The notes below the pieces were generated by a model. It was not told where the DNA came from. It worked only from the letters and a program-made list of their open reading frames with translations, and did not search any database. 64,000 bases of DNA from Gonocerus acuteangulatus (Eukaryota > Arthropoda > Insecta > Hemiptera > Coreidae), in assembly GCA_946811695.1 (NCBI GenBank), contig OX328132.1:126192808-126256807 (forward strand). Reading direction: 5' to 3'. A program made the translations under genes and the position numbers. The number at the start of each line of letters is the position of its first letter. Position 1 is the first letter of the stretch. Of the stretch, positions 43,616 through 52,944 are shown piece after piece.

Positions 43616-45001
43616 ATGGCGAATCCAGAAGAACTAATTACGAACCTGAAGGGCCAACTAGAGGAGGCTTTAAAGGCTAATCAGTTATTTAAGGAAGAAC
43701 TAACAAAGTCCCGGGAGTCAGCACGAATGTCGGGGTCTATGGCGCCGAGGCGGGATATGTCCTTACAGGCGATGGTAGCACCTTGGTCAGGCGATGATTC
43801 TTCGGTCCCTGTCACTGACTACTTGAATAGACTGGAATTAGTAGCAGATAGTGGGCAATGGGAGGATAAATATATGGCGCTCGTGGTCCGGATGCGCCTC
43901 AAGGGCTCAGCCGCGTCTTTTCTGGCGAGTCGTACCGATTTACAAGGGCCCGGGGTGCCCTACGACACTATTAAGGTGGCTCTCTTGGAAAGGTTTAGGG
44001 AGGTTAGGCGTCACGAACAGTTTTTACTACAATTGAGCAACATGAGGCAGGAAAAAGGGGAGGGGGTCAGAGCGTTTGCCGACCGCTGCCGTAAGCTAGG
44101 GGAAAAATCCTGTGGGGCATCAGGTTCCGAGGAGGAACGCAAGGGTGCAAGGAACCTTTTGGACAAAGTTGTCCTGTCAGCTTATTTGTCGGGGCTGAAG
44201 GGAGAGATAGGACAGCAAACCCGTCTTAGCTTCCCTTCTAATTTGCAAGGGGCTGTCGAAAGGGCCACTGCTATCGAGGAGGAGCTGGGCCGAGGAGAGT
44301 CGCAGCATTTTACGTGTAGAGAAGTGGTAGCTGTGGAATTTTGTGAGGGAGATGAACCTCTAGGACTTGAAGAAAAGGGAGTAGCCGTTGCAGCGAGCGA
44401 GCGAAAGGAAGCGTGTTTTAGGTGCGGAGTCAGGGGTCACTTCGCCCGTGACTGTCGAAGGGCATGGCAACCAGTTAGAGGTACAGGCCGTCAGAATATG
44501 CGGTGCTACCAGTGTAATGGGGTTGGTCATATAGCCAGAGAGTGCAAGGGCAACCACGATCGGGGGGCAAGGGGGGAAAGTCCTAAAAATTCAGGGGCGT
44601 TACCCAAATGCGAACGGCCGAGGGATGCCCCCTGCCCGAGGCCCACAATAGATCGGGGGGACAAGCGTATAAATGACCTACGAAAAACTTGCGGGGTGCC
44701 CCGCCTTATTATCCCAGTAAAGGTAAATGGGCAAGACTTGGAGATGATGGTAGATACGGGAGCGGACATCACAGTTCTTAATCGGCCTGCGCCGGGGGCG
44801 GGGCTTCAGCCAGTTTCTTTTAAGGTCCGCGGTGTAACAGACCATTTATTGCCGCTGGAAGGGGAACAAGTCGTGGACATTGAACTCCCAGGGTTTTCTT
44901 TCCGACACAGGGTCGCCGTAGCCCGGGTGCTCCCCTCGGGAGGGGGAATCCTCGGTCGAGACTTGCTAGGCCGCGTTGGAGCTAGAATAAGTATAGGTTG
45001 A
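43616..45001 (+). CDS. gag: gag-protease of gypsy element 2
   Basis: This is an intact 461-codon frame starting ATG after a 330-bp leader. The N-terminal part has a coiled-coil-like helix (LITNLKGQLEEALKANQLFK). The middle is a gag core (FREVRRHEQFLLQLSNMRQ), followed by two perfect zinc knuckles from residues 267 and 297 (CFRCGVRGHFARDC, CYQCNGVGHIAREC). The C-terminal part is an aspartic protease with VDTGAD (catalytic D380) and the closing GGILGRDLL. Gag packages element RNA and the protease matures the polyprotein. The frame ends with TGA 44999-45001, yet the same frame is open again at once into pol. This implies readthrough of TGA or a single nonsense change. Confidence 0.92.
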   Translation: MANPEELITNLKGQLEEALKANQLFKEELTKSRESARMSGSMAPRRDMSLQAMVAPWSGDDSSVPVTDYLNRLELVADSGQWEDKYMALVVRMRLKGSAASFLASRTDLQGPGVPYDTIKVALLERFREVRRHEQFLLQLSNMRQEKGEGVRAFADRCRKLGEKSCGASGSEEERKGARNLLDKVVLSAYLSGLKGEIGQQTRLSFPSNLQGAVERATAIEEELGRGESQHFTCREVVAVEFCEGDEPLGLEEKGVAVAASERKEACFRCGVRGHFARDCRRAWQPVRGTGRQNMRCYQCNGVGHIARECKGNHDRGARGESPKNSGALPKCERPRDAPCPRPTIDRGDKRINDLRKTCGVPRLIIPVKVNGQDLEMMVDTGADITVLNRPAPGAGLQPVSFKVRGVTDHLLPLEGEQVVDIELPGFSFRHRVAVARVLPSGGGILGRDLLGRVGARISIG

Positions 45002-46894
45002 AGGAATTACGACTTGGGGACCCTTACCACTTCTCTTGGGGTGTCTTCGACAGAGACGGTAACCGAGGCTCAAAGTGAAGAAAGAGACAGGAAGTGGATC
45101 GAGGGGGTCGTGGCTAGGACCCGTATCTTGGAAGAGAAGTGGTCTTGCCCCGGTGCAGGAGTTAGTTCGTCAAACATTATCAGTACTGCCGGATCCGCAG
45201 GGGGTTGTACCGTTAGCCAGAAGAGTAGCTCCGGAGACGCTCATACAATAAGTAATGGCTCCGGGCGCAAAGCACGCCGGAGGGAACGGAAATCTCCTTA
45301 TGTCAGATTGTGCCAGGAGGTATCCCTTCCGGCTTATTCTGAGGCGACAGTGGCTGTTCGAGTGCCTGCGGCCATAAGGCGGGGTAATATTTTAATTGAG
45401 CCACTAGAAGGGCTTACATCTGGAGTGCGCACAGGGCGTAGCGTGAGTGAGGTCGTGGAGGGATCCGCGTGGATACAGGTGGTTAATCTCAGTGGAGGGT
45501 CAGTCGTACTACGTCGTGACTCCCCTCTTGGTAGGGTTGAGGAAGGTAATTGGTCACTGGCAGAAGGTCAAGGTGAGTCCCCCACCAAAGCGAAACAAAC
45601 CGTAAAGACAGGGTCGGACCTACAGGAGAAGCTCCGACACCTCCCCGTGGTAGAAAAGAAGCCCTTGTTGGAGCTTCTTTCTCGCTTCCAGGATCTCTTC
45701 GAAGAGCCCAGAGGGGAAGGTTGCGCGCTACCCGTCCAACATCGGATAGTTACGGGTAATGCCCGACCTGTGGTGAAGAGACCGTATAGGGTCCCGTACG
45801 CGGAGAAAGCCGTGGTGGCGGAGCAGCTGAATTCTATGCTGGAAAGGGGTATACTTACGCCCTCCACTAGCCCCTGGCAGGCTCCAGTTGTACTAGTAAA
45901 AAAGAAATCGCCGGATGGGGAGGTGCGATATCGGTTTTGCACTGATTTCCGGGGGCTTAATGCCGTTACTCGGGTGGACACATACCCTCTACCCCTGATT
46001 CAGGAAACCCTAGAACAGCTCGGCAATTGCCGGTACTTTAGCACACTGGACTTAGCCAGTGGATACCATCAAATCCCCATAGCCCCGGAAGACCAGGAGA
46101 AGACAGCGTTCACCACCGAGGGAGGCCATTTCGAGTACAGGAAAATGGCTTTCGGATTGGCAGGGGCTCCGGCTACCTTCCAAAGGTTGATGGAACAGCT
46201 ATTAGGTCGTCTAAAGGGTACCGGCTGTTTTGTCTATCTCGATGACGTAGTGGTGTACAGCGCCACACTCGGTGAGCATATCGCCCGGCTGGAGGAAGTA
46301 TTTAACTTACTTCGCGGGGCGAATTTAAAGGTCAACCTACGAAAGTGTACATTCGCGGCCAAGGAGGTCATGTACTTAGGGCATGTGGTGACTGACAGTG
46401 GAGTCAAACCCGACCCTGGAAAGGTGGAAGCAGTGAAAACCTTTCCGAAACCACGGAATGCACGCGAGGTACGTAGCTTCCTCGGTTTAGCGAGCTACTA
46501 TCGCCGTTTTATCCCGGAGTTCGCAAGTAGGGCGAAAGCCCTTACTGAGCTAACAAAGACTCGAGCTACTTTTGTCTGGGAGCCTGCGCAGGAGATATCA
46601 TTCGCGGACCTGAAGGAGGCCTTGACCTCCGACCTTCTACTAGTGTATCCGGACTTCCGAGACCCCTTCGTGCTCTCTACGGACGCTTCCGGAGTAGCTC
46701 TTGGGGCTGTGTTGTCTCAAGTGCAGGGAGGCGTCGAGAGGCCCATTTGCTATGCCAGCAGGCAATTGAAGGGGCCGGAATGTAACTACTCTGCCACTGA
46801 ACGAGAGTTGTTGGCGGTCGTTTGGGCGACAAAGCTCTTTCGATGTTACTTGCTTGGGCGAAAATTTAAGTTAATTACCGACCGATCATTCTGA
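45002..46894 (+). CDS. pol: pol (RT and partial RNase H) of gypsy element 2
   Basis: It is in the same frame as gag-PR and directly follows TGA 44999-45001. A linker of about 200 residues precedes RT. RT motifs are TYPLPLIQETLEQL, YFSTLDLASGYHQI, MAFGLAGAPATFQRLM, and catalytic YLDD at about residue 408 counted from 45014. RNase H follows with LSTDASGVALGAVLSQ, ATERELLAVVWA and LITDR, where the usual TDHKPL motif should be. The frame then stops (46892-46894). The break coincides with loss of the rest of RNase H and of integrase, so it is most likely a deletion junction. RT itself looks undamaged. Confidence 0.92.
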   Translation, partial: RNYDLGTLTTSLGVSSTETVTEAQSEERDRKWIEGVVARTRILEEKWSCPGAGVSSSNIISTAGSAGGCTVSQKSSSGDAHTISNGSGRKARRRERKSPYVRLCQEVSLPAYSEATVAVRVPAAIRRGNILIEPLEGLTSGVRTGRSVSEVVEGSAWIQVVNLSGGSVVLRRDSPLGRVEEGNWSLAEGQGESPTKAKQTVKTGSDLQEKLRHLPVVEKKPLLELLSRFQDLFEEPRGEGCALPVQHRIVTGNARPVVKRPYRVPYAEKAVVAEQLNSMLERGILTPSTSPWQAPVVLVKKKSPDGEVRYRFCTDFRGLNAVTRVDTYPLPLIQETLEQLGNCRYFSTLDLASGYHQIPIAPEDQEKTAFTTEGGHFEYRKMAFGLAGAPATFQRLMEQLLGRLKGTGCFVYLDDVVVYSATLGEHIARLEEVFNLLRGANLKVNLRKCTFAAKEVMYLGHVVTDSGVKPDPGKVEAVKTFPKPRNAREVRSFLGLASYYRRFIPEFASRAKALTELTKTRATFVWEPAQEISFADLKEALTSDLLLVYPDFRDPFVLSTDASGVALGAVLSQVQGGVERPICYASRQLKGPECNYSATERELLAVVWATKLFRCYLLGRKFKLITDRSF

Positions 46895-46901
46895 CTGTCC
46901 C

Positions 46902-47312
46902 GTGAGTGCGGGGGCATCCCCTTCGTGTCCAGATCCTAGTTGTCCTCTCGGCGGCCAGTTTTCGTCGCCACCTTCGGAAACGACTACCCCCGATGAGGTC
47001 CTATCCGACTCAGCCCTATCTGAGGGAGAAGTAGGTCAAGAGGAGGAAGCCGAACGGAGCGGTTCACCCCAGCCTATAGGACGGGTGGAGGGCGCAGATG
47101 AGGGGGGGAGGCACCGCGAAAGATCCGGACGTTTATACGGCCGACGGGGCATAGACTCCCAGCCTGCGAGTGGGCGTCGTTCCTCCTCTAGTTCTCCGAG
47201 CAACGACCCCAAGGATGCCACCTGGACGCCAGGAGTGCAGGAACAGGGACCACGGCCACGATCACCATATTCCCTCCGGAGGAGAGGCGTTCAGAGACCT
47301 AACGATGAGTAG
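46902..47312 (+). pseudogene. pol: C-terminal tail of pol after the deletion
   Basis: A different frame from RT encodes an acidic, Ser/Pro-rich tail ending RSPYSLRRRGVQRPNDE, a typical gypsy pol terminus. It has no zinc-binding or DDE residues. It is probably what lies beyond integrase in the intact relative. Confidence 0.6.
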
Positions 47313-48392
47313 GTGTGGGACGCGCTTAGGAAAAGAGCTAAATCGCCAGTAAACGACTCCTAAACATCTACTTACCGGGCTGTCATCGCGGGTGATTCTA
47401 GAGTTCTGACTATTGGCATGAAAATTTGAGTTATATTACAATGTCGTGGGTTACGCGCCTGGGCAGGGTGGTTTGTAAACTTTCAAGAAAATTTCCGAAA
47501 AAGGAAGCAAAAGTTTAAACCAATCTTTCACACATCACAAACCCTTTTCCGTAGTTCCCTGTACCTTTCCTCGTCCTATCAAAAGCCCAGAAAACAGAGT
47601 AACGGAATTTCTATATATAATCAAAAAATTACACAACGGAGGCACTTCGATGAATGGAAAGTTGAGTAGAGAGATGCTAGGTCCAAGAGAGTTGACTCTG
47701 ATTTTGGGGAAGGAGAGAGAGGCTCTGCCAATTGGACTGACACTCCTCTCGGAGGGAAGCTGATGTCATGATAAACATGTAACCAAATTTCAGAAGTAGA
47801 TCTCATCGCCACTAATACTGGAGTAGTAGCATTGGACAATTCCAGATCAGAAGATGTTGCTTCATCGAATTCTTGTCCTGCCCTTAACGAAAATAAGACA
47901 GGAAGGATGGTTACAGCTCAGCCGGAGAGGGGCGTTCTTCTTGAAGAGTTGAAACGAGGAAGCCTACGCAATCCTTCGGTATTAGGATAGAGCCTGATGT
48001 GGACCTAGGATATCTTAGATCTGTCCTGCCGAGTTCTTTCACAGAGAAACACCTTCCTGTATAGTCTCGTCATTTCGCCAGAAGATGAACACGTCAAAAG
48101 AATGGTGGCAGTGGACTTTGGTGAATCTTGGATCTTCGACCACATGGATTTGGGACGAGCACAAGAAGCTATTGTGGAATACCATGCTTAAAACAATTCG
48201 CCTCCTTCTTCGATGCAGCGGAAAGTTTCGTGACAGCGATAACAGAGTGGATATAGGACCGCTCGTAAATAAAGTGATTGTGAAAATAGTGTTCTGTATA
48301 GTTAGAGAATAATAGTAACTTAAGGACGGGTAGTGTTAAAGGTAAAGTAATGTTCCAAGGGAAACATGACTTTAAAAAAAATCGGGGGGTGA
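47313..48392 (+). other. 3' region of gypsy 2 with polypurine tract
   Basis: About 1.08 kb lie between the pol tail and the 3' LTR, ending AAAAAAAATCGGGGGGTGA, the polypurine tract. In the env position there are short open frames (for example 48085-48312), but no signal peptide, transmembrane helix or fusion motif that I can identify. It could be leader-like non-coding DNA or a decayed extra gene. Confidence 0.6.
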
Positions 48393-48922
48393 TGTAAGGC
48401 CCCGTTTTCCCTTTGTCTTTGTTAAGTGAATAAGAATGAGAGAAAAGGTTGGCTGCCCATCTCTAGAGATGTGAGAACCACGAATCAGCAAACGTTGCGT
48501 CTGGGTTGTTGGAACTGCACGTGGCTGATTCGTAAGATTCTCGGAAGATTTAAGACCTGACAAGAGTTTCTAGTCCAGCCACCTGCTAAAGCAGGAGTGG
48601 GGCACAATGGGTATAAAAAGCTGGCTTACCTCCGACGGGAGAGAGTCCACGCCCGTTCCTGAGGTCTTGGCCGCGATGGCGATGAGAGGTAAGTCAGTTC
48701 CAAAATATGCTCCAACCTCCCCAAATGATATGTGATTACTCTTATCTAGCGGTTTCTCTCTCACTCAACCTTTTCTCTCGTCTTAGCGATGTTTTATGAT
48801 ATTTATGTATGTGTTAGTAACCTCAGTGTAAATTATAGTTTTGAAAGGAATTTCCGCTTCTCTAAAATATTTCCCCATTATCTATTCCTTTAAATCCCGT
48901 CCTTGCTAATCGGCCCCTTACA
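48393..48922 (+). repeat. 3' LTR of gypsy element 2
   Basis: It is the same length as the 5' LTR, and I saw no difference over 530 bp. CTTA and the right arm of the foldback element follow. Confidence 0.95.
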
Positions 48923-49025
48923 CTTACATTCATTCATTTCATAGAACACGTCATAGAACATTTTTTGTTCCCCTAAGGGTCCTCTATCACTTCTCACAAT
49001 ATGACTAGACATTTACGGGACACCC

Positions 49026-49045
49026 TATATATATATATATATATG

Positions 49046-49099
<54 letters not shown>
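49026..49099. repeat. (TA)n microsatellite
   Basis: This interrupted (TA)n run between the foldback element and SINE A serves as the SINE's tail. Confidence 0.95.
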
Positions 49100-49103
<4 letters not shown>

Positions 49104-49438
49104 CAGTCCCGTAACAGGCCACGAGTGCCCTGAGGGGCAGATACTGTAGAGGTATCTGACCCATGACCATACGGCGCACTAGGGAGATAGTGTGGTCAGT
49201 ACTATGCTCCGGCCGCCTGATTTTCCCCTTGCCGCTTCGACTACTAGAGTCATTAGCACAAGGTACCGATTAATAAATTAATTAAAGGCTGGGTTGGACT
49301 AGGGACGGTTAGGGAGGCCGAATTCAACCCATGAAAGAAGACACTAGAAGAAAAAATCTTAAGTGCTTGCTCGGGATTTGAACTCAGGTCCTCCAGCATA
49401 TGAGTCCAGTGCTCTGCCACTGAGCTAACCTCGCCCCC
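49099..49438 (-). mobile_element. tRNA-derived SINE, family A (second full copy)
   Basis: On the minus strand the head is GGGGGCGAGGTTAGCTCAGT with B box GAGTTCAAATCCC. The body matches 7322-7644 to the end (GGACTGATTTT), then (TA)n. Confidence 0.88.
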
Positions 49439-49442
49439 ATAG

Positions 49443-49444
<2 letters not shown>

Positions 49445-49490
<46 letters not shown>
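49445..49490. repeat. (TA)n microsatellite
   Basis: (TA)n lies immediately upstream of the SINE A head, so this copy is bounded by (TA)n on both sides. Confidence 0.95.
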
Positions 49491-49493
<3 letters not shown>

Positions 49494-49779
49494 ACAATTT
49501 GGCACACAACGGAATGGAATAGGCCCACTGTAACACTGTTGTTTTCTGAAAAATCGTTACTTTTCAATAAATATTTTGGCAAAGGGAATTAAATGAAACA
49601 ACTTCTAAGGCGAATTCGTGAAAAGCTAAATTAAAAATTGAATTCAGTTTCAACCAATCAAAAACCACGAATTAAGTAGAAAATGGTTTCACACGTTTGA
49701 CGTTCTCCCGAATAAAGATCGATAACTTTTTATTACATTTGGAGGTGAGAAAGTAGTATAAAAACAAATAAAATCAACA

Positions 49780-50062
49780 ACAGTTATTAGCAGTATCCGT
49801 TTATTTTCTAAAATATCTCGAAAACTTTTGACAAATTGTAAGCGGAGGGTCAAATACGTAATACATCTCCTACAAAAATATTGTGCGCGCTGAAGCCCAC
49901 ATTTTAGTGCGGTTCCTCCCTCTCTCCATAGGGAGAAACCCCGCTTATGAGGCTGACCTTATGATGCAGTCTGGAATTGGCGACTAGAAAATTTCATGTT
50001 TCAGATCGCATAGATCACGAACATAACGGTGATTCAAATTTGTATACATAGCGAGCGAACAG

Positions 50063-50066
<4 letters not shown>
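49780..50066 (+). repeat. Dispersed repeats related to 19370 and 20640
   Basis: The first half shares TCTAAAATATCTCGAAAACT-type text with 20640. The second half (AGGGAGAAACCCCGCTTATG, GACCTTATGATGCAGTC) matches 19370. Confidence 0.6.

Positions 50067-50114
<48 letters not shown>
50067..50114. repeat. (TA)n microsatellite
   Basis: This (TA)n is flanked on both sides by an inverted phrase (GCGAGCGAACAGACAAA and TTTGTCTGTTCGCTC), so it lies at the tip of a hairpin. Confidence 0.95.
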
Positions 50115-50118
<4 letters not shown>

Positions 50119-50592
50119 TTGTCTGTTCGCTCACTCACCGGTTAAAAAATGGTCCGATTTTTATGAAATTTCGTCCACAATTCATCGTCTAATTTGAAAG
50201 GTCAATTTCGTTACCAGCAGAATCCGTCCACGAAGTCAAATTGAAAAACATGTCAAGGTCACTTTGCGGGGGTCAATATAGGGGTTATTTTTTTCGATCT
50301 CGCAATGGACAACCATCCGGCCAAAGAATGGCCATTATTTTTCTGACACCCTGTACACCAAGGCAATGACGAGAGCTGTACTATTGCGGATAAGACAGAT
50401 GTAACATCGGAACCATGGGGCGGGATCTTTGTACTCGTCTGAGGTTAACAACTCAGACTCGGAGGAAATGTACCATCTTAGCGCCTACTCGTCTAGTATG
50501 ATTTCTAATATTTTCTCTTACTACGAACCGTTAACAAAATTATCTGACCGTTATTCAAAATTAAGCAACAACGGTAGTGGCAAGTAATCCGT
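50115..50592. other. Repeat remnant with a GGGTGTC-type end
   Basis: CTGACACCCTGTAC at 50341-50354 is a single inverted-end motif of the TA-flanked foldback group (TACAGGGTGTC on the minus strand). No partner was found. The rest is unassigned. Confidence 0.4.
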
Positions 50593-50720
50593 AAAAAAAT
50601 ACCGACTCGCAGGAACTGCGTCATCTTAGCGCGTTTCCGTTCTTATCCCTAGTTTCATTTGGAAAGCTAAGAATGAAAACAGTTAATGCTTGCCCTGATC
50701 TTTCGTGAGAACCATAGTTG
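50593..50720 (-). repeat. Dispersed 'GATAAGAACGGAAACGCG' repeat, copy 5
   Basis: The plus strand reads CCGACTCGCAGGAACTGCGT, then CATCTTAGCGCGTTTCCGTT, the inverse of the copies at 21172 and 39608. The flank TCATTTGGAAAGCTAAGAAT is shared with 9929. Confidence 0.8.
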
Positions 50721-50862
50721 TAGAAAATTTAACAGGATTTCAAATAGATGTTTTACATTTATTATGATTTCCAAATCGGTTTCGGTATATACAAGAATAT
50801 GTAATAATAAAAAAAACACAAGAAAAATGCATTTTTTCCTACTTTCCTCCTCGACAGATATA

Positions 50863-51226
50863 CAGTGTGGCCCAGATAAGCGGGCCACAAGAGAAATAAC
50901 TTCTGAGCGGTTTGAGATATCAACATTTTTCATGGGGGCAATGTTGTAGTTCTCGTCGAGATCTATCCAATGTGCCATTGGAAATGAGAAAATAACACTT
51001 CTAAGAGCTCCAATAGGCCTTTGAAGGGAAGGGTTTCCTCTTTACCCATATTTTGCATTATATTTTTAAAATGTACTAACAATACAAGGAAGAACCGTCC
51101 AAACGGTTGAAGCATAGAAGAATGTGTTCAGCTCCCAACAAAATGATTCCCATTAGTGTAAACTAAAAAAGAAAAAACATAAAAATTGGAGCTTTAGGCC
51201 AAAATTACAGATCACAAATAATCAAT

Positions 51227-51257
<31 letters not shown>

Positions 51258-51625
51258 TGCGCTAAATACAATTTTGAATGCTGAGCACATTCTCCTAAGC
51301 TGAATTAGCCCTTCCTTAACAAAAATATTATTTCTTTAATAATATTTAAATAAATTCAAGTGCCTTTTTTTTTGAAATTTCAGATGACCCCGTTTGCACG
51401 GTTCTTCCTTGTATTGTTAGTACATTTCAAAAATATAATGCAAAATATGGGTGAAGAGGAAACCCTTCCCTTCAAAGGCCTATTTGAGCCCTTAGAAGTG
51501 TTATTTTCTCATTTCCAAGGGCACCGTTTTATAGATCTCGACGAGAACTACAACTTTGCCCCTTTGAAAAATTATGATATCTCAAATGGTCTAGTAGTTA
51601 TTTCTCTTTTGATCCGATTTAATAT
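50863..51625. mobile_element. Foldback element with CAGTGTGGCCC end
   Basis: The left end CAGTGTGGCCCAGATAAG is preceded by TA. About 230 bp of left arm (GATATCAACATTTTTCAT, GGCCTTTGAAGGGAAGGGTT) is inverted at 51390-51620. The right terminus is lost. The spacer contains a T-run (51231-51259). Confidence 0.82.
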
Positions 51626-52944
51626 TTGATTACAATTTTTTAGTAATTAATAAATCCGCACTTGTAATTTTCAATGTTAAGGGAAGCCACTGTGGATAAT
51701 GAGTTCTCTCGTTGTAAGTCAATTGTACTTCATGGTGAATAAAATGCCATTCTCTCGTGGGTTAAATCTTTCCTATAAAAATTCGTCAAGTAGAATCCGT
51801 CTACCGGAACGGGTTGGGGGAAATTTGCGCGAAAAACTCGCAGCGCATACGTTTTCGAGTTAATATGCTTACATGTAAACTTTTAGGTTTTCTAACGCAG
51901 GAAAACGAATGAACCTATTTCTAAAGCGATATCTGTAACCGTTTATGAGAAAACAACTAGTTTTACCAAATAATTTTAAGGGTGGGGTTTCAAAAACGAT
52001 TCATTAAGTTGAAACGTGTTCCAGGCGTTTGAAATTCATTTAAACCAACACATTAAAATTTCGGTTGAGTTTGGAGTTAAGGAAGTATTAGAAAAAAAAA
52101 TGATCAGACATGAAAAGTTTTGAAATTTCGTATATTTTCTTAAATATCTCGGAACTGTTAAGAAATCGTTGTAAGTGGAAGGTAAACATTCGAAAGGTAA
52201 CGAAAATCTCTACAGAAAATGTTTTGAATTGATTTTCGATGGGGCGATGTCAATCGGAGAAATACGGCTTAAAAATTCGAAAGTGTTAGTTTTGTTCTTA
52301 TGGGCGGGCTTTTGTCTGTGTTCATCTTTTTAATTGGTTGTTTTTTTTTTAATTGCATTTAACAAAAAACAGTATTTTAGTAACATATTGGTATTAGTGT
52401 TTTCCTAGACTTTTTATCTATAAAAACCGTAGCTTAGCTGAACAATTAGTTCAATTTACATTGTTCTTTTTTCTTTTTTTTTTATGTTACATATCGGTCT
52501 TTCAATGGTCTCGGTTCTCTTCTTGAGCCCCTTTAGTATGTCTGCGATCTGGTTTCATCCCTATGGGCAGAGAGGAAACGTGCTTAAAAAAATATAACAG
52601 TAGGAAGGAAGCGTGAAATACACGGCCGGAGTAATTTCCAAGTTGTGGCGTTACAGATGTTAGGGGGTGAGGAAAAGCACAAGGTACACGAACCTACATT
52701 CAGGAGTTCACCGACGACATGTGGCAGAGGCTAGCAACACCGCGTGTAGCCTCTAGCTAAATAGCGCTGGCCTTCACGAGTCATAGGAAAACACCACGCC
52801 GTGAGAGTTCCTAAACCAAGGGAATTCCTCAACAAGGGAACGGGTACATCAAATGTATAAAGTACTTTCCACAGGTGCTGTGTAAACTATACACACAGCA
52901 AGAAAACGGATACAAAACAAATAAATAGGCCGTCTAAAAGAGCA
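51626..52944. repeat. Dispersed repeat (52078-52345) and unassigned sequence
   Basis: 52078-52345 is the second copy of the 20640 repeat. 51626-52077 and 52346-52944 hold nothing I recognise. Confidence 0.5.

Larger units (their letters stand above)
42754..48922 (+). mobile_element. Ty3/gypsy LTR retrotransposon, internally deleted
   Basis: The element is 6169 bp with two 530-bp LTRs I cannot tell apart, and a CTTA duplication (42750-42753, 48923-48926). It has a tRNA-Leu-like primer site, gag-PR, RT and most of RNase H, then a jump to the extreme C-terminal region of pol. Integrase is missing entirely. Identical LTRs indicate a very recent insertion. Either the deleted RNA was copied using another element's proteins, or the deletion happened after insertion. 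It differs in LTR, primer and sequence from the element at 2021. Confidence 0.95.
41596..49026. mobile_element. Large foldback element, split by a gypsy insertion
   Basis: The left arm starts AGGGTGTCCCGTAAATATCT (41596). The right end is its inverse, ending ATTTACGGGACACCCT (49026), both beside TATA. The dyad centre is near 42300. The right arm runs 42343-42753, is broken by the gypsy element, and resumes at 48923-49026. It lacks about 165 bp present in the left arm (about 41685-41850). Without the insert the element is about 1.26 kb with arms of up to 660 bp and no ORF. The ends belong to the same TA-flanked 'GGGTGTCCC' group as 56342. Confidence 0.88.

Noticed and set aside
48085..48312. 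75-codon ORF as an env gene of gypsy 2
   Set aside because: No signal peptide, transmembrane segment, cleavage site or recognisable similarity.
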